Position numbers and translations under genes: made by a program
DNA from: an uncultured Leucothrix sp.
GTDB lineage: Bacteria > Pseudomonadota > Gammaproteobacteria > Thiotrichales > Thiotrichaceae
Reading direction: 5' to 3'
Length of the DNA stretch: 5,187 bases
NCBI GenBank assembly: GCA_938004025.1
Contig: CALKXC010000116.1
Location: 1 to 5,187, forward strand
The notes under the pieces: model-generated
The model's input: the letters and a program-made list of their open reading frames with translations, nothing else
Databases searched by the model: none
What the model was told of the DNA's origin: nothing
In this document: piece by piece, positions 1-5,187 of the stretch
Layout: every line of letters begins with the position of its first letter
How positions within the stretch are numbered: position 1 is the stretch's first letter

Positions 1-228
1 GACGATGGAACTTTCTAGCGTAGCCTGATACTCAGCTGGGATCTCTATGCCGAACTTACTCACCAAATAAGCCGCTGCAGTTGCAATCGCAGCCCCAATC
101 ACCTTACTTTTATAAACAGGCTTTTGCGAACCGGTTTTAACGGTTGATTCAGATCGTTGGCGTGGTTGACTATTTTTACTAGATCTCTTTCTTTTCTTTC
201 TTTTTACATGCGCCTCTGGCTCACAAGA
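1..228. repeat. Direct repeat, copy A (partner 359-586)
   Basis: This 228-base segment aligns without gaps to 359-586, an offset of 358 bases, with 13 mismatches counted by eye (about 94 percent identity). It may extend past the left edge, because copy B continues to the end of the lysozyme gene. The right boundary is at the shared sequence ending tcacaaga. Beyond it similarity falls off quickly with small indels. Confidence 0.93.
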
Positions 229-250
229 CAGCTATTACATGACATTCACT
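1..250 (-). pseudogene. Truncated second copy of the endolysin hinge and holin-like C-terminus (runs off the left edge)
   Basis: Positions 1-228 read in the same frame as residues 166-241 of the intact lysozyme gene beside it, with no indels and no internal stop. They encode the basic hinge and the first hydrophobic segment. Of 13 base differences, nine are synonymous and four change residues conservatively or moderately (K/R, P/Q, V/I, T/S). Just upstream in this frame is a TAG stop. A short stretch at about 229-250 still resembles the end of the catalytic domain but carries indels, and no catalytic domain follows. No ATG lies in frame. A GTG in the frame has only a poorly spaced purine stretch before it. 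The likely reading is a decaying remnant of a paralogous endolysin gene. Expression from a non-ATG start as a free membrane peptide cannot be excluded. The 3' end lies outside the window. Confidence 0.75.
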
Positions 251-254
251 ATCG

Positions 255-297
255 AATGGCTTGATTCTTAGTTTTCAACAAACTCTATTAAGCCATT
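255..297. repeat. Long imperfect hairpin at the 3' end of the lysozyme gene
   Basis: The outer arms AATGGCTT (255-262) and AAGCCATT (290-297) are perfect 8-base inverted repeats. A nested hairpin has arms AGTTT (270-274) and AAACT (280-284) around a 5-base loop. The structure overlaps the lysozyme stop codon (296-298) and lies between the two repeat copies. No T-run follows it on either strand, so it is not a classical intrinsic terminator. It could protect the 3' end of the mRNA, or be a scar or small palindromic element tied to the duplication. Confidence 0.6.
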
Positions 298-1081
298 AAC
301 GAATAGAAGTATTGGTAAACCATTTCCTCAGAATCCCAATCCCTGCTAAACCTGCTAAGACGATGGAACTCTCTAGCGTTGCCTGATACTCAGCCGGGAT
401 CTCTATACCGAACTTACTCACCAAATAAGCCGCTGCAGTTGCAATCGCAGCACCAATCACCTTACTTTTATAAACAGGCTTTTGCGAACCGCTTTTAATG
501 GTTGATTCAGATCGTTGACGTTGTTGACTATTTTTACTGGATCTCTTTCTTTTCCTTCTTTTTACATGCGCTTCAGGCTCACAAGATTCCCACATTGCAC
601 ATTCGACTTCTCTTCGATTAGCCAAGCCATCACTGACCTGCTTTTGTCCAGCAACCGTGACAATATTCCATTTTCTCATTTCGTTTGAAACGGCCGAGTA
701 GTCACCACGATTGAGCTTTTTAAGTAGGGTACTATTTTTAAAAGCACCGTTTCCTACATTAAAAACGAAATGCACAAGCGCATCAAACTGCCCTTGAGCT
801 AATGGCACTTTAACTAAGCGATTGACCAACTTTTCTCGTGAAATCAGATCATCTTGCAGTAAACGCTTTATATTTTTTTGGCTGATGCGGTTATTTCTCA
901 TGTCGATTATCGAGCCATCGCTGAGCTCAATTTTTCCACTAGAGATTTCAGAACGAGTCAGGCAATGACCAACACCAATCGTAGGAAGTCCTGCTTGATC
1001 TATATAAGTCTCTTGCTCACTTCCCTCTGAATCAATAAGGGTTTGAAGGCCTTTATCGGAGATTTTCATATCTGATGGCAT
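296..1081 (-). CDS. GH24 phage-type lysozyme (endolysin) with a C-terminal holin-like membrane module
   Basis: A 261-residue protein predicted to cleave the glycan strands of peptidoglycan. Residues about 6-165 match the T4/P21-type lysozyme fold (glycoside hydrolase family 24). Glu19, Asp28 and Thr34 have the 9- and 6-residue spacing of the P21 endolysin triad Glu35-Asp44-Thr50, in the context TYIDQAGLPTIGVGH. Residues about 100-115 (DALVHFVFNVGNGAF) fit the family's conserved core. A strongly basic hinge follows at 173-190 (VKRRKRKRSS and on), then two hydrophobic stretches at about 208-226 and 234-255 that resemble small phage holins. There is no N-terminal signal or SAR segment. TAAGGA at 1088-1093, six bases before the ATG, supports this start over the ATG at residue 5. 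The gene lies 59 bases downstream of topB on the same strand. The hydrolase call is firm. The membrane role is inferred from composition and resemblance. Origin is probably a prophage or its remnant. Confidence 0.9.
   Translation of the reverse strand: MPSDMKISDKGLQTLIDSEGSEQETYIDQAGLPTIGVGHCLTRSEISSGKIELSDGSIIDMRNNRISQKNIKRLLQDDLISREKLVNRLVKVPLAQGQFDALVHFVFNVGNGAFKNSTLLKKLNRGDYSAVSNEMRKWNIVTVAGQKQVSDGLANRREVECAMWESCEPEAHVKRRKRKRSSKNSQQRQRSESTIKSGSQKPVYKSKVIGAAIATAAAYLVSKFGIEIPAEYQATLESSIVLAGLAGIGILRKWFTNTSIR
359..586. repeat. Direct repeat, copy B (inside the intact lysozyme gene)
   Basis: Partner of 1-228. It encodes residues 166-241 of the lysozyme: the end of the catalytic domain, the polybasic hinge, the first hydrophobic segment and the start of the second. 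Confidence 0.93.
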
Positions 1082-1098
1082 AGCGATTCCTTAGCAAT

Positions 1099-1131
1099 GC
1101 TTGTCAAATATTTATTGGTGGTTTAACAAGC
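1099..1131 (-). promoter_or_regulatory. Inverted repeat between topB and the lysozyme gene
   Basis: GCTTGTCAAA (1099-1108) and TTTAACAAGC (1122-1131) are 10-base arms around a 13-base loop. In minus-strand RNA the only non-Watson-Crick pair is G-U, while in plus-strand RNA it is a C-A mismatch. The fold therefore favours the strand that carries topB and the lysozyme gene. It lies between the topB stop and the lysozyme ribosome binding site. No T-run follows, so termination is unlikely. An RNA-processing or stability element, or a repressor operator, is possible. The minus strand also holds a perfect TTGACA here, but no -10 box at proper spacing before the start codon. Confidence 0.4.
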
Positions 1132-1140
1132 AGAAACCGT

Positions 1141-3213
1141 TCAGATATCGGGTTTTCCTTTAACGTCAGAAAATGTCGTTCGACATTCTGGGAAGATCGA
1201 ACACCCCCAAAACTGTTGTTTTGCTTTGCTAGTACGAAGAACTAAATGGCCTTTTTTGCAAACGGGGCATTCGATCGGCTTCACTTTAATTTTCAACCCT
1301 TTAAGCTTTGCTCGTTCAACCTCTTTTGCAATAATCATGTCAACATCGCTAATGAACGTCTGATAATCCATTAAACCGGATTCTATTTGTTTTTGTTTTT
1401 CATGCCATAAAGCGGTCATGTCAGGCTTCACCGCAAAATCGGGCAAAGCATCATAGAAATCTTTACCAATTTTTGTGCTGATAACGTGACCACCCTCTTC
1501 AGTAATAAAACCACGGTTGAACAAGGTTTCGATGTGCTTATCACGAGTCGCCGGTGTACCTATCCCTCCCGCCTCATCCTGCTTAGCAGAATCTTTTTCT
1601 AGCAACAGCTTTTTGATAGCTGGATCAGTCACGTAATGAGCAACCCTTGTTAAATCCTGCAGAAGCGTTTTCATGGTATAGCGTTGAGGACCTGCCGATG
1701 CCTTACTAATCGCTGACACTTCGGAGACCTTGCCATAATCAAATCGCGTAATAAACTCTAGGTTTTGAGAAACATCCGATACGTCAAACTCGTTGCCGTT
1801 ACTCAACACACCGAGTCCTTCGCTTTCGTACTTATCGCCCAGTAAGTCTCTCCACCCTTTCTGCACAGTCACGTGCCCAACCGCTTTAAACTGATGCTTG
1901 CCAAGGTTAAAAGTGATCGTCGTTTCTCTCACCACTTCGTCTTTGTGAAACTGTGCTAAATAAGCACGGAGGATAAGATCATAAATATGCTTTTCAGGTT
2001 CACCCAAACGATCTTTACTAGGGGCATTTAGGGTAGGAATGATTGCATGGTGTGCCGTCACTTTATCGCTATTGAAAGCTTCGCTGCGATGGGACTTGTC
2101 ACAGGCCTTAGTCAGTGCAGAATAATCAACCGAGAGTGCCTCAATCAATGCAGGTGCTTCTCTAAATCTTTCGTTACTCAGATAACGTGAATCACTTCGG
2201 TGATAAGTAATCGCCATGTGCTCATCGCGCAATCTCTGAGCGATTTCATGGACTAAGCTTGGATGATAGCCATATTGGCCAGCCGCTTCGGCTTGCAAGC
2301 TCAACAAGCTATGGGGCAACGGCGGTGGGCAGTTCAGGTCCTCGGTTTCAACAGATTCTACCGACACATTTTCATTGGCAATGTCTTCAACAATGCGGTC
2401 TGCTTGGCTCTTTTTAGAAAAACCAAGAGTCGCTTCTTCGGGACTTAAAACCTCACTCACTAAATCTAACTGTCCGGAAGCCTGAGAAGCCGTTTCCTCT
2501 GGCTGTGAAAAATATCGACAGCGAATCTTTTTATTTCGAATGCTAACTTCAGCCTCAACATCAAAATAATTAGTCGGTTCATAGGCTGCATGTGCTTTGT
2601 CCCTCGACACAATCAAACCGAGTATTGGCGTTTGTACCCTTCCCACAGATAAAACACCAATATAACCCTGCTGCCTTGCCAGCAAGGTATAAGCTCGAGT
2701 CAGGTTAAAACCATAACGTTGGTCACAAACAGATCGCGCTAATGCCGACAAAGACAAGCCCCTATAGTCCTTATTGCTGCGCATACTAAGGGAGGCTTTA
2801 AGGATAGCCATGGGGTTATTATCATTAACCAGCAATCGAGCCATCGGTTTTGACTCAAGCCCCGCAAATTCAATTACTTCATCAACCAATCTCTGCCCTT
2901 CCGGGTCAGGGTCTCCTGCATTGACAAGCTCATCAGCCTGCTTAGCAAGTTCGATGACAGCGGCGAGTTGTTTCTTATGGCGATCATCAGGTAAATAACT
3001 GATCGGCCAACTCATCGGCAAATCGTCTAGCGACCAGGTTTCGTATCGGTCATCATATTCTTGAGGGTTTCCCAGCCGTAAAAGGTGCCCTGACAGCCAA
3101 GTTACTTGGTCGTCATCTAAGTTAAAGGAGGCACCACTTGGCTCTGTAGGACCACCAAGCGCTTTAGAGATTGATAAAGCCACATCTCTTTTGGGAGCAA
3201 TAAACAAACGCAT
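1141..3213 (-). CDS. topB: DNA topoisomerase III (type IA), divergent TOPRIM active site
   Basis: A 690-residue type IA topoisomerase, which passes DNA strands through a transient 5'-phosphotyrosine break and helps decatenate replication and recombination intermediates. The TOPRIM domain covers about 1-155 with the acidic motif DPDPEG (101-106). Other family landmarks are SVGRVQTPILGL (189-200), the nucleophile Tyr337 in AITYHRSDSRYL, AHHAIIPT (387-394) and GGIGTPATRDKHI (549-561). Cys649, Cys652, Cys671 and Cys677 form a C-terminal zinc module (Cx2C, 18 residues, Cx5C), which E. coli TopB (653 residues) lacks. Oddities: E. coli TopB begins MRLFIAEKPS but this protein begins MRLFIAPKRD, so catalytic Glu7 is Pro while Lys8 is kept. 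DPDREG is DPDPEG, and YPR is YHR. The frame is otherwise intact, so this is not simple decay. GTPATR and the insert before it resemble, from memory, TopB forms found on plasmids and islands. The start matches the family's MRLFIA N-terminus, with a weak GAGA ribosome site. Confidence 0.93.
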   Translation of the reverse strand: MRLFIAPKRDVALSISKALGGPTEPSGASFNLDDDQVTWLSGHLLRLGNPQEYDDRYETWSLDDLPMSWPISYLPDDRHKKQLAAVIELAKQADELVNAGDPDPEGQRLVDEVIEFAGLESKPMARLLVNDNNPMAILKASLSMRSNKDYRGLSLSALARSVCDQRYGFNLTRAYTLLARQQGYIGVLSVGRVQTPILGLIVSRDKAHAAYEPTNYFDVEAEVSIRNKKIRCRYFSQPEETASQASGQLDLVSEVLSPEEATLGFSKKSQADRIVEDIANENVSVESVETEDLNCPPPLPHSLLSLQAEAAGQYGYHPSLVHEIAQRLRDEHMAITYHRSDSRYLSNERFREAPALIEALSVDYSALTKACDKSHRSEAFNSDKVTAHHAIIPTLNAPSKDRLGEPEKHIYDLILRAYLAQFHKDEVVRETTITFNLGKHQFKAVGHVTVQKGWRDLLGDKYESEGLGVLSNGNEFDVSDVSQNLEFITRFDYGKVSEVSAISKASAGPQRYTMKTLLQDLTRVAHYVTDPAIKKLLLEKDSAKQDEAGGIGTPATRDKHIETLFNRGFITEEGGHVISTKIGKDFYDALPDFAVKPDMTALWHEKQKQIESGLMDYQTFISDVDMIIAKEVERAKLKGLKIKVKPIECPVCKKGHLVLRTSKAKQQFWGCSIFPECRTTFSDVKGKPDI

Positions 3214-3241
3214 AGAAATCTCAACGGTTACGGGTGTTTAC

Positions 3242-3272
3242 ATAATACCTATGTGGGGAAAAATATCCTCAA
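3242..3272 (-). promoter_or_regulatory. Candidate sigma-70 promoter for topB
   Basis: On the minus strand TTGAGG (3267-3272) and TATTAT (3242-3247) resemble -35 and -10 boxes with a 19-base spacer, longer than the usual 17. The -10 differs from TATAAT at one position. The site lies between the upstream terminator and the topB start at 3213, where a promoter would be needed if the terminator is efficient. Confidence 0.35.
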
Positions 3273-3308
3273 ATAAAAAAGCCTCACGGGTAGGGAACCG
3301 GAGGCTTT
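3271..3308 (-). terminator. Intrinsic terminator, minus strand, upstream of topB
   Basis: Read on the minus strand, AAAGCCTC pairs with GAGGCTTT. The stem continues as CGG/CCG past one bulged base, around the 8-base loop TTCCCTAC. The 3' arm runs into six Ts followed by ATTT. On the plus strand only three Ts follow, so the signal is directional. The nearest minus-strand gene upstream, the methyltransferase, ends at 3911, with a plus-strand gene in between. The terminator therefore most likely ends a short, unannotated transcript, or attenuates topB. Confidence 0.8.
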
Positions 3309-3398
3309 GTGCGTACCTGATAATAATCAAGGGCAGTAGATTGGCACCAGGGTGGTTTACGCGACGAGAAGCAAGTTACTTCTCAAATTGTAATCACA
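3271..3398 (-). ncRNA. Candidate structured small RNA or topB leader RNA
   Basis: Minus-strand RNA here can form, in 5' to 3' order: hairpin GAGAAG/CTTCTC (3384-3366); a 5-base-pair outer stem GCGTA/TACGC (3362-3358 with 3315-3311) enclosing a small ACCA/TGGT hairpin (3356-3346) and a CC(T)TGAT/ATCAGG hairpin (3332-3316); then the terminator. The enclosed hairpin ends directly against the closing strand of the outer stem, which would let them stack. A weak promoter may precede it: TATAAA on the minus strand at 3405-3410, with TTTAGG 17 bases upstream. That would give a transcript of about 125-130 bases. I recognise no known RNA family. The 5' end is a guess. The alternative is a leader that attenuates topB by premature termination. 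Confidence 0.4.
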
Positions 3399-3597
3399 CT
3401 TATTTTTATATTGAGTGAAGATTTCCTCCTAAATTTTGCGAACAAACTAACTAATTAAGGAAAAAGTACTATAACTCAAAATGTTCTCTTTTTGTATCAT
3501 TATTTTTGTTAAAAATAATTTAGAGTACAAATTTAAAACTTACGTTACGTATAGTTCAAGTGATATGCTGCTAAGAAATACCCACTCAGAGACACTT

Positions 3598-3900
3598 ATG
3601 AAGACGGTTTATACCCACGAGAATAATGCTTTAGTTCAGAACGCAAAAAACCTTCTAGAAAATGAAGGAATCGATGTTGTGTTGAAGAATGAGTTTGCGT
3701 CAGGTGGTGCCGGTGACCTCGTACCTAATGAAACCTGGCCAGAACTTTGTGTCATCGATGAAAACGATTATGAGAAAGCAGTGGGCGTTTTAAAGTCACT
3801 GACGGACAAGCAAGATAGACCTGACTGGGTATGCCAACAGTGCAAAGAACCTAATGGTGCGATGTTTGAAAGTTGTTGGAATTGTCAGGAAAACGCATAA
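3598..3900 (+). CDS. DUF2007 domain protein with C-terminal RanBP2-like zinc finger
   Basis: A 100-residue protein. Residues 1-70 match the DUF2007 pattern, starting MKTVYTHENNALVQNAKNLL with the conserved-looking KNEFASGGAGDL (30-41) and a WPEL stretch. This is a small alpha/beta domain often described as a putative signal-transducing or PII-like fold, with no proven biochemical role. Residues 75-98 form a zinc finger with Cys79, Cys82, Cys93 and Cys96 (Cx2C, 10 residues, Cx2C) and Trp77 just before it, as in RanBP2-type fingers. The frame stays open upstream to 3481 and has in-frame ATGs at 3481 and 3565. I chose 3598 because family members begin at MKxVYTHEN and the upstream residues look unlike this domain. 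The ribosome site (GAGA) is weak. It converges on the methyltransferase gene with 10 bases between the stop codons. The domain call is good; the function is unknown. Confidence 0.85.
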   Translation: MKTVYTHENNALVQNAKNLLENEGIDVVLKNEFASGGAGDLVPNETWPELCVIDENDYEKAVGVLKSLTDKQDRPDWVCQQCKEPNGAMFESCWNCQENA

Positions 3901-3910
3901 GCCTGAGCAC

Positions 3911-4933
3911 TTAATCGATAGTTAAACACACAATCTTTAAGGGATGATTGTCATCGAACGAAGGAAAGTCTTTATGACAGTGCAACCAAGTCACCTCACT
4001 CACTGAGCGACCTTGCTTTTCTACACAGCGGACTAAGCTTTTAAACCAAACATCTTTATCAACTTTCGCAACGTTGTTGCAGCAAATGATCTGGCCACCC
4101 TGCTTCGTACTTAATACCGCAGGCTTAAACAAGCTTTGGTAGTCATTGATTAAATCAACCGTACCGAAAGCACTTTTGGCAAAACGTGGCGGATCTAAAA
4201 ACACAAGATCAAACTGCGACGCTGACATTTTAAGATAAGCCGGTAGCTTCTTATTATTGCGACTCGTGACTTTTAGACCCGCTAACTGTCGCATCGCAGG
4301 AAACGCATCGCTTTGAATAAACTGGCAAACCGACTCAACCCCGTTTAATTCCGCGTTCTTTTTACCGGCCGCCAAAGCAAATGATGAGAAATCAACATTA
4401 ACCACTCGCCGCGCACCGCCAACAGCTGCGGCCGTACCGATACCACAGGTATAGGCAAACAAATTTAGAACGCTTTTTTTGCGACTATTCGCTTTAAAAA
4501 ACTCTCGACCCACACGCATATCTAGAAACAACAGCGGATCTTGGCCTTCATGACGTAGTTTGCTGGTGTAATAAATACCATTTTCACAGATTACTTGCTC
4601 AGAACGAGCAAAAGCCTCAGTTTCAGGATCTAGTTCATTAATGATTCGTGAGTTCTTTTTAGATCGATCGTTGTAAACAACTGGCAACTCAGCAACCTCT
4701 AGCAAGACTTGATGAATAGATTTTAGGTCGTTTTCATCGAGTGTTTCGTGGAAGGTTTGAATTAACCATGCATCACCGTAACGGTCGATGTTAAGGCCAT
4801 TGACACCTTCAACTGTGCCGTGGAATACACGAAAGCAGTCAGTGCTTGTTGAACCTGATGGATTTGATATTAGTTCACCAATAAGATCAGCGCGTTTTGC
4901 TAACGCGGTTTTAAGTAAGGATGTTATTGGCAT
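3911..4933 (-). CDS. Class I SAM-dependent methyltransferase, RlmI-like, without a PUA domain
   Basis: A 340-residue methyltransferase of the RlmI/YccW group (COG1092-type), whose characterised members methylate cytosine in 23S rRNA. Residues about 33-145 form the central domain with GVNGLNIDRYGD (43-54) and the FLDMRVGREFF signature (136-146). The Rossmann domain follows: SAM-binding motif I VLNLFAYTCGIGTAAA (155-170), an acidic ribose-binding position at Asp181 (VNVDFSS), DAFPAM (209-214), and the DLVFLDPPRFAKS motif (242-254) that defines the DPP active-site loop. E. coli RlmI (396 residues) has an N-terminal PUA RNA-binding domain. Here only about 32 residues come before the central domain, so PUA appears absent. 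The substrate may therefore differ, and RlmI orthology should not be assumed. The gene lies downstream of tRNA-Leu on the same strand, 114 bases away, and converges on the DUF2007 gene. The ribosome site before the ATG is weak. Confidence 0.88.
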   Translation of the reverse strand: MPITSLLKTALAKRADLIGELISNPSGSTSTDCFRVFHGTVEGVNGLNIDRYGDAWLIQTFHETLDENDLKSIHQVLLEVAELPVVYNDRSKKNSRIINELDPETEAFARSEQVICENGIYYTSKLRHEGQDPLLFLDMRVGREFFKANSRKKSVLNLFAYTCGIGTAAAVGGARRVVNVDFSSFALAAGKKNAELNGVESVCQFIQSDAFPAMRQLAGLKVTSRNNKKLPAYLKMSASQFDLVFLDPPRFAKSAFGTVDLINDYQSLFKPAVLSTKQGGQIICCNNVAKVDKDVWFKSLVRCVEKQGRSVSEVTWLHCHKDFPSFDDNHPLKIVCLTID

Positions 4934-4995
4934 GGTATGGAACTCGTTTCGTATTAGTGCTGTTTGGCAGTGGATAATGCCATAGAAAGCAGCTA

Positions 4996-5014
4996 CTTAA
5001 AACGTAGTTTTAAG
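4996..5014. repeat. AT-rich perfect inverted repeat between tRNA-Leu and the methyltransferase gene
   Basis: CTTAAAAC and GTTTTAAG are perfect 8-base arms around GTA. In minus-strand RNA it would follow the tRNA-Leu 3' end by about 33 bases, but the stem is AT-rich and no T-run follows. It is a poor terminator and could instead be an operator or processing site. No good terminator for the tRNA operon is visible before the methyltransferase gene, so read-through is possible. Confidence 0.4.
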
Positions 5015-5047
5015 GAAAAGCAGGTAGGAAAGGAGAAGATACATCTA

Positions 5048-5134
5048 TGGTGCCCAGGGCCGGAATCGAACCGGCACGGTATTTCTACCGAGGGATTTTA
5101 AGTCCCTTGCGTCTACCAATTTCGCCACCTGGGC
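5048..5134 (-). tRNA. tRNA-Leu (anticodon UAA)
   Basis: An 87-base cloverleaf read on the minus strand. The acceptor stem GCCCAGG/CCTGGGC is followed by discriminator A and an encoded CCA (5048-5050). The anticodon stem is AGGGA/TCCCT around CTTAAAA, placing TAA at 5100-5098. The class II variable arm CGGTA-GAAA-TACCG (5090-5077) is typical of Leu and Ser tRNAs. The T-arm is GCCGG TTCGATT CCGGC. It reads UUA (and UUG by wobble) and corresponds to E. coli leuZ by anticodon and by the neighbouring tRNA. The promoter lies upstream, outside the window. Confidence 0.97.
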
Positions 5135-5159
5135 AGGTGTAGTGCGATACCTTGTTTTG

Positions 5160-5187
5160 TGGAGGCTAGACCCGGAATCGAACCGAG
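5160..5187 (-). tRNA. 3' part of a tRNA, probably tRNA-Cys (cut by the window edge)
   Basis: The minus strand shows a complete T-arm (CTCGG TTCGATT CCGGG, with one G-T pair), the 3' acceptor strand TCTAGCC, a discriminator T and an encoded CCA. A U73 discriminator is typical of tRNA-Cys and tRNA-Gly. Its position 25 bases upstream of tRNA-Leu(UAA), matching the E. coli glyW-cysT-leuZ operon, favours Cys. The anticodon is outside the window, so the identity is inferred. Confidence 0.8.

Larger units (their letters stand above)
3214..3597. other. Divergent intergenic region between topB and the DUF2007 gene
   Basis: A 384-base stretch without a convincing protein gene. From left to right it holds a candidate topB promoter, a minus-strand intrinsic terminator, a cluster of hairpins up to 3384 that may be a small RNA, and an AT-rich stretch (about 3385-3597) leading into the DUF2007 gene. 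An AGGAGG on the minus strand (3425-3430) has no start codon at working distance. I could not identify a firm plus-strand promoter. The open frame upstream of 3598 has AT-rich, non-conserved-looking content. Confidence 0.6.

Noticed and set aside
1121..1127. GTTTAAC matching the integron attC core-site consensus RYYYAAC
   Set aside because: No partner core site with the inner inverted repeats of an attC, and no cassette organisation. The heptamer is palindromic and common.
2263..2998. Open frames on the plus strand inside topB (2263-2448 and 2774-2998)
   Set aside because: They are antisense to well-conserved topB motifs, lack recognisable domains, and are expected by chance in a 2-kb gene.
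3349..3363. Plus-strand AGGGTGG followed by TTTACGCG, resembling the T-box antiterminator motif
   Set aside because: The rest of a T-box (stem I, specifier loop, downstream terminator and a regulated aminoacyl or biosynthetic gene) is not visible, and T-boxes are rare in gammaproteobacteria. Probably chance.
3425..3430. Minus-strand AGGAGG, a perfect Shine-Dalgarno sequence
   Set aside because: No ATG, GTG or TTG lies 5-9 bases downstream, so no small gene can be supported.
3481..3597. N-terminal extension of the DUF2007 frame starting at the ATG at 3481
   Set aside because: No ribosome binding site at working distance, AT-rich content, and the family N-terminus begins at the ATG at 3598.
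4969..4977. AGTGGATAA, one mismatch from the DnaA box (TGTGGATAA)
   Set aside because: A single near-match without a cluster of boxes or other origin features is not informative.
5048..5134. tRNA-Leu as an integration site for the lysozyme/topB region
   Set aside because: No direct repeat of the tRNA 3' end and no integrase gene occur in the window, and the methyltransferase and DUF2007 genes lie between.

Overview
The window looks like gammaproteobacterial chromosome, probably from a marine lineage such as Vibrionales, Alteromonadales or Oceanospirillales. This rests on moderate base composition, a tRNA-Leu(UAA) preceded by what looks like tRNA-Cys (the E. coli glyW-cysT-leuZ order), a DUF2007 zinc-finger protein and an RlmI-like methyltransferase. 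No gene fixes the genus.

Left part (1-1140), phage-like: a GH24 lysozyme/endolysin gene on the minus strand (296-1081) with an intact Glu-Asp-Thr triad, a polybasic hinge and a C-terminal holin-like double hydrophobic segment. Directly downstream, cut by the window edge, is a second copy of the hinge-plus-membrane module (1-228). It matches 359-586 without gaps at 215 of 228 positions but has lost its catalytic domain. A long imperfect hairpin (255-297) lies between the copies.

Middle (1141-3213): a full-length type IA topoisomerase III (topB-like) on the minus strand with a C-terminal four-cysteine zinc module. The tyrosine motif is intact, but the usual TOPRIM glutamate near the N-terminus is a proline, as is the residue between the second Asp and the Glu of DxDxE.

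Divergent intergenic region (3214-3597): it holds a convincing minus-strand intrinsic terminator upstream of topB, preceded by several hairpins. This suggests an unannotated small RNA or a topB leader/attenuator, and is the best candidate here for something undescribed.

Right part (3598-5187), housekeeping-like: a plus-strand DUF2007 protein with a RanBP2-like zinc finger converges, 10 bases apart, on a minus-strand class I SAM-dependent methyltransferase. Upstream of the methyltransferase on the same strand lie tRNA-Leu(UAA) and the 3' end of a probable tRNA-Cys. The genes do not form one pathway. The layout suggests a conserved tRNA/methyltransferase/DUF2007 block next to topB and lysis-type genes of phage or island origin.
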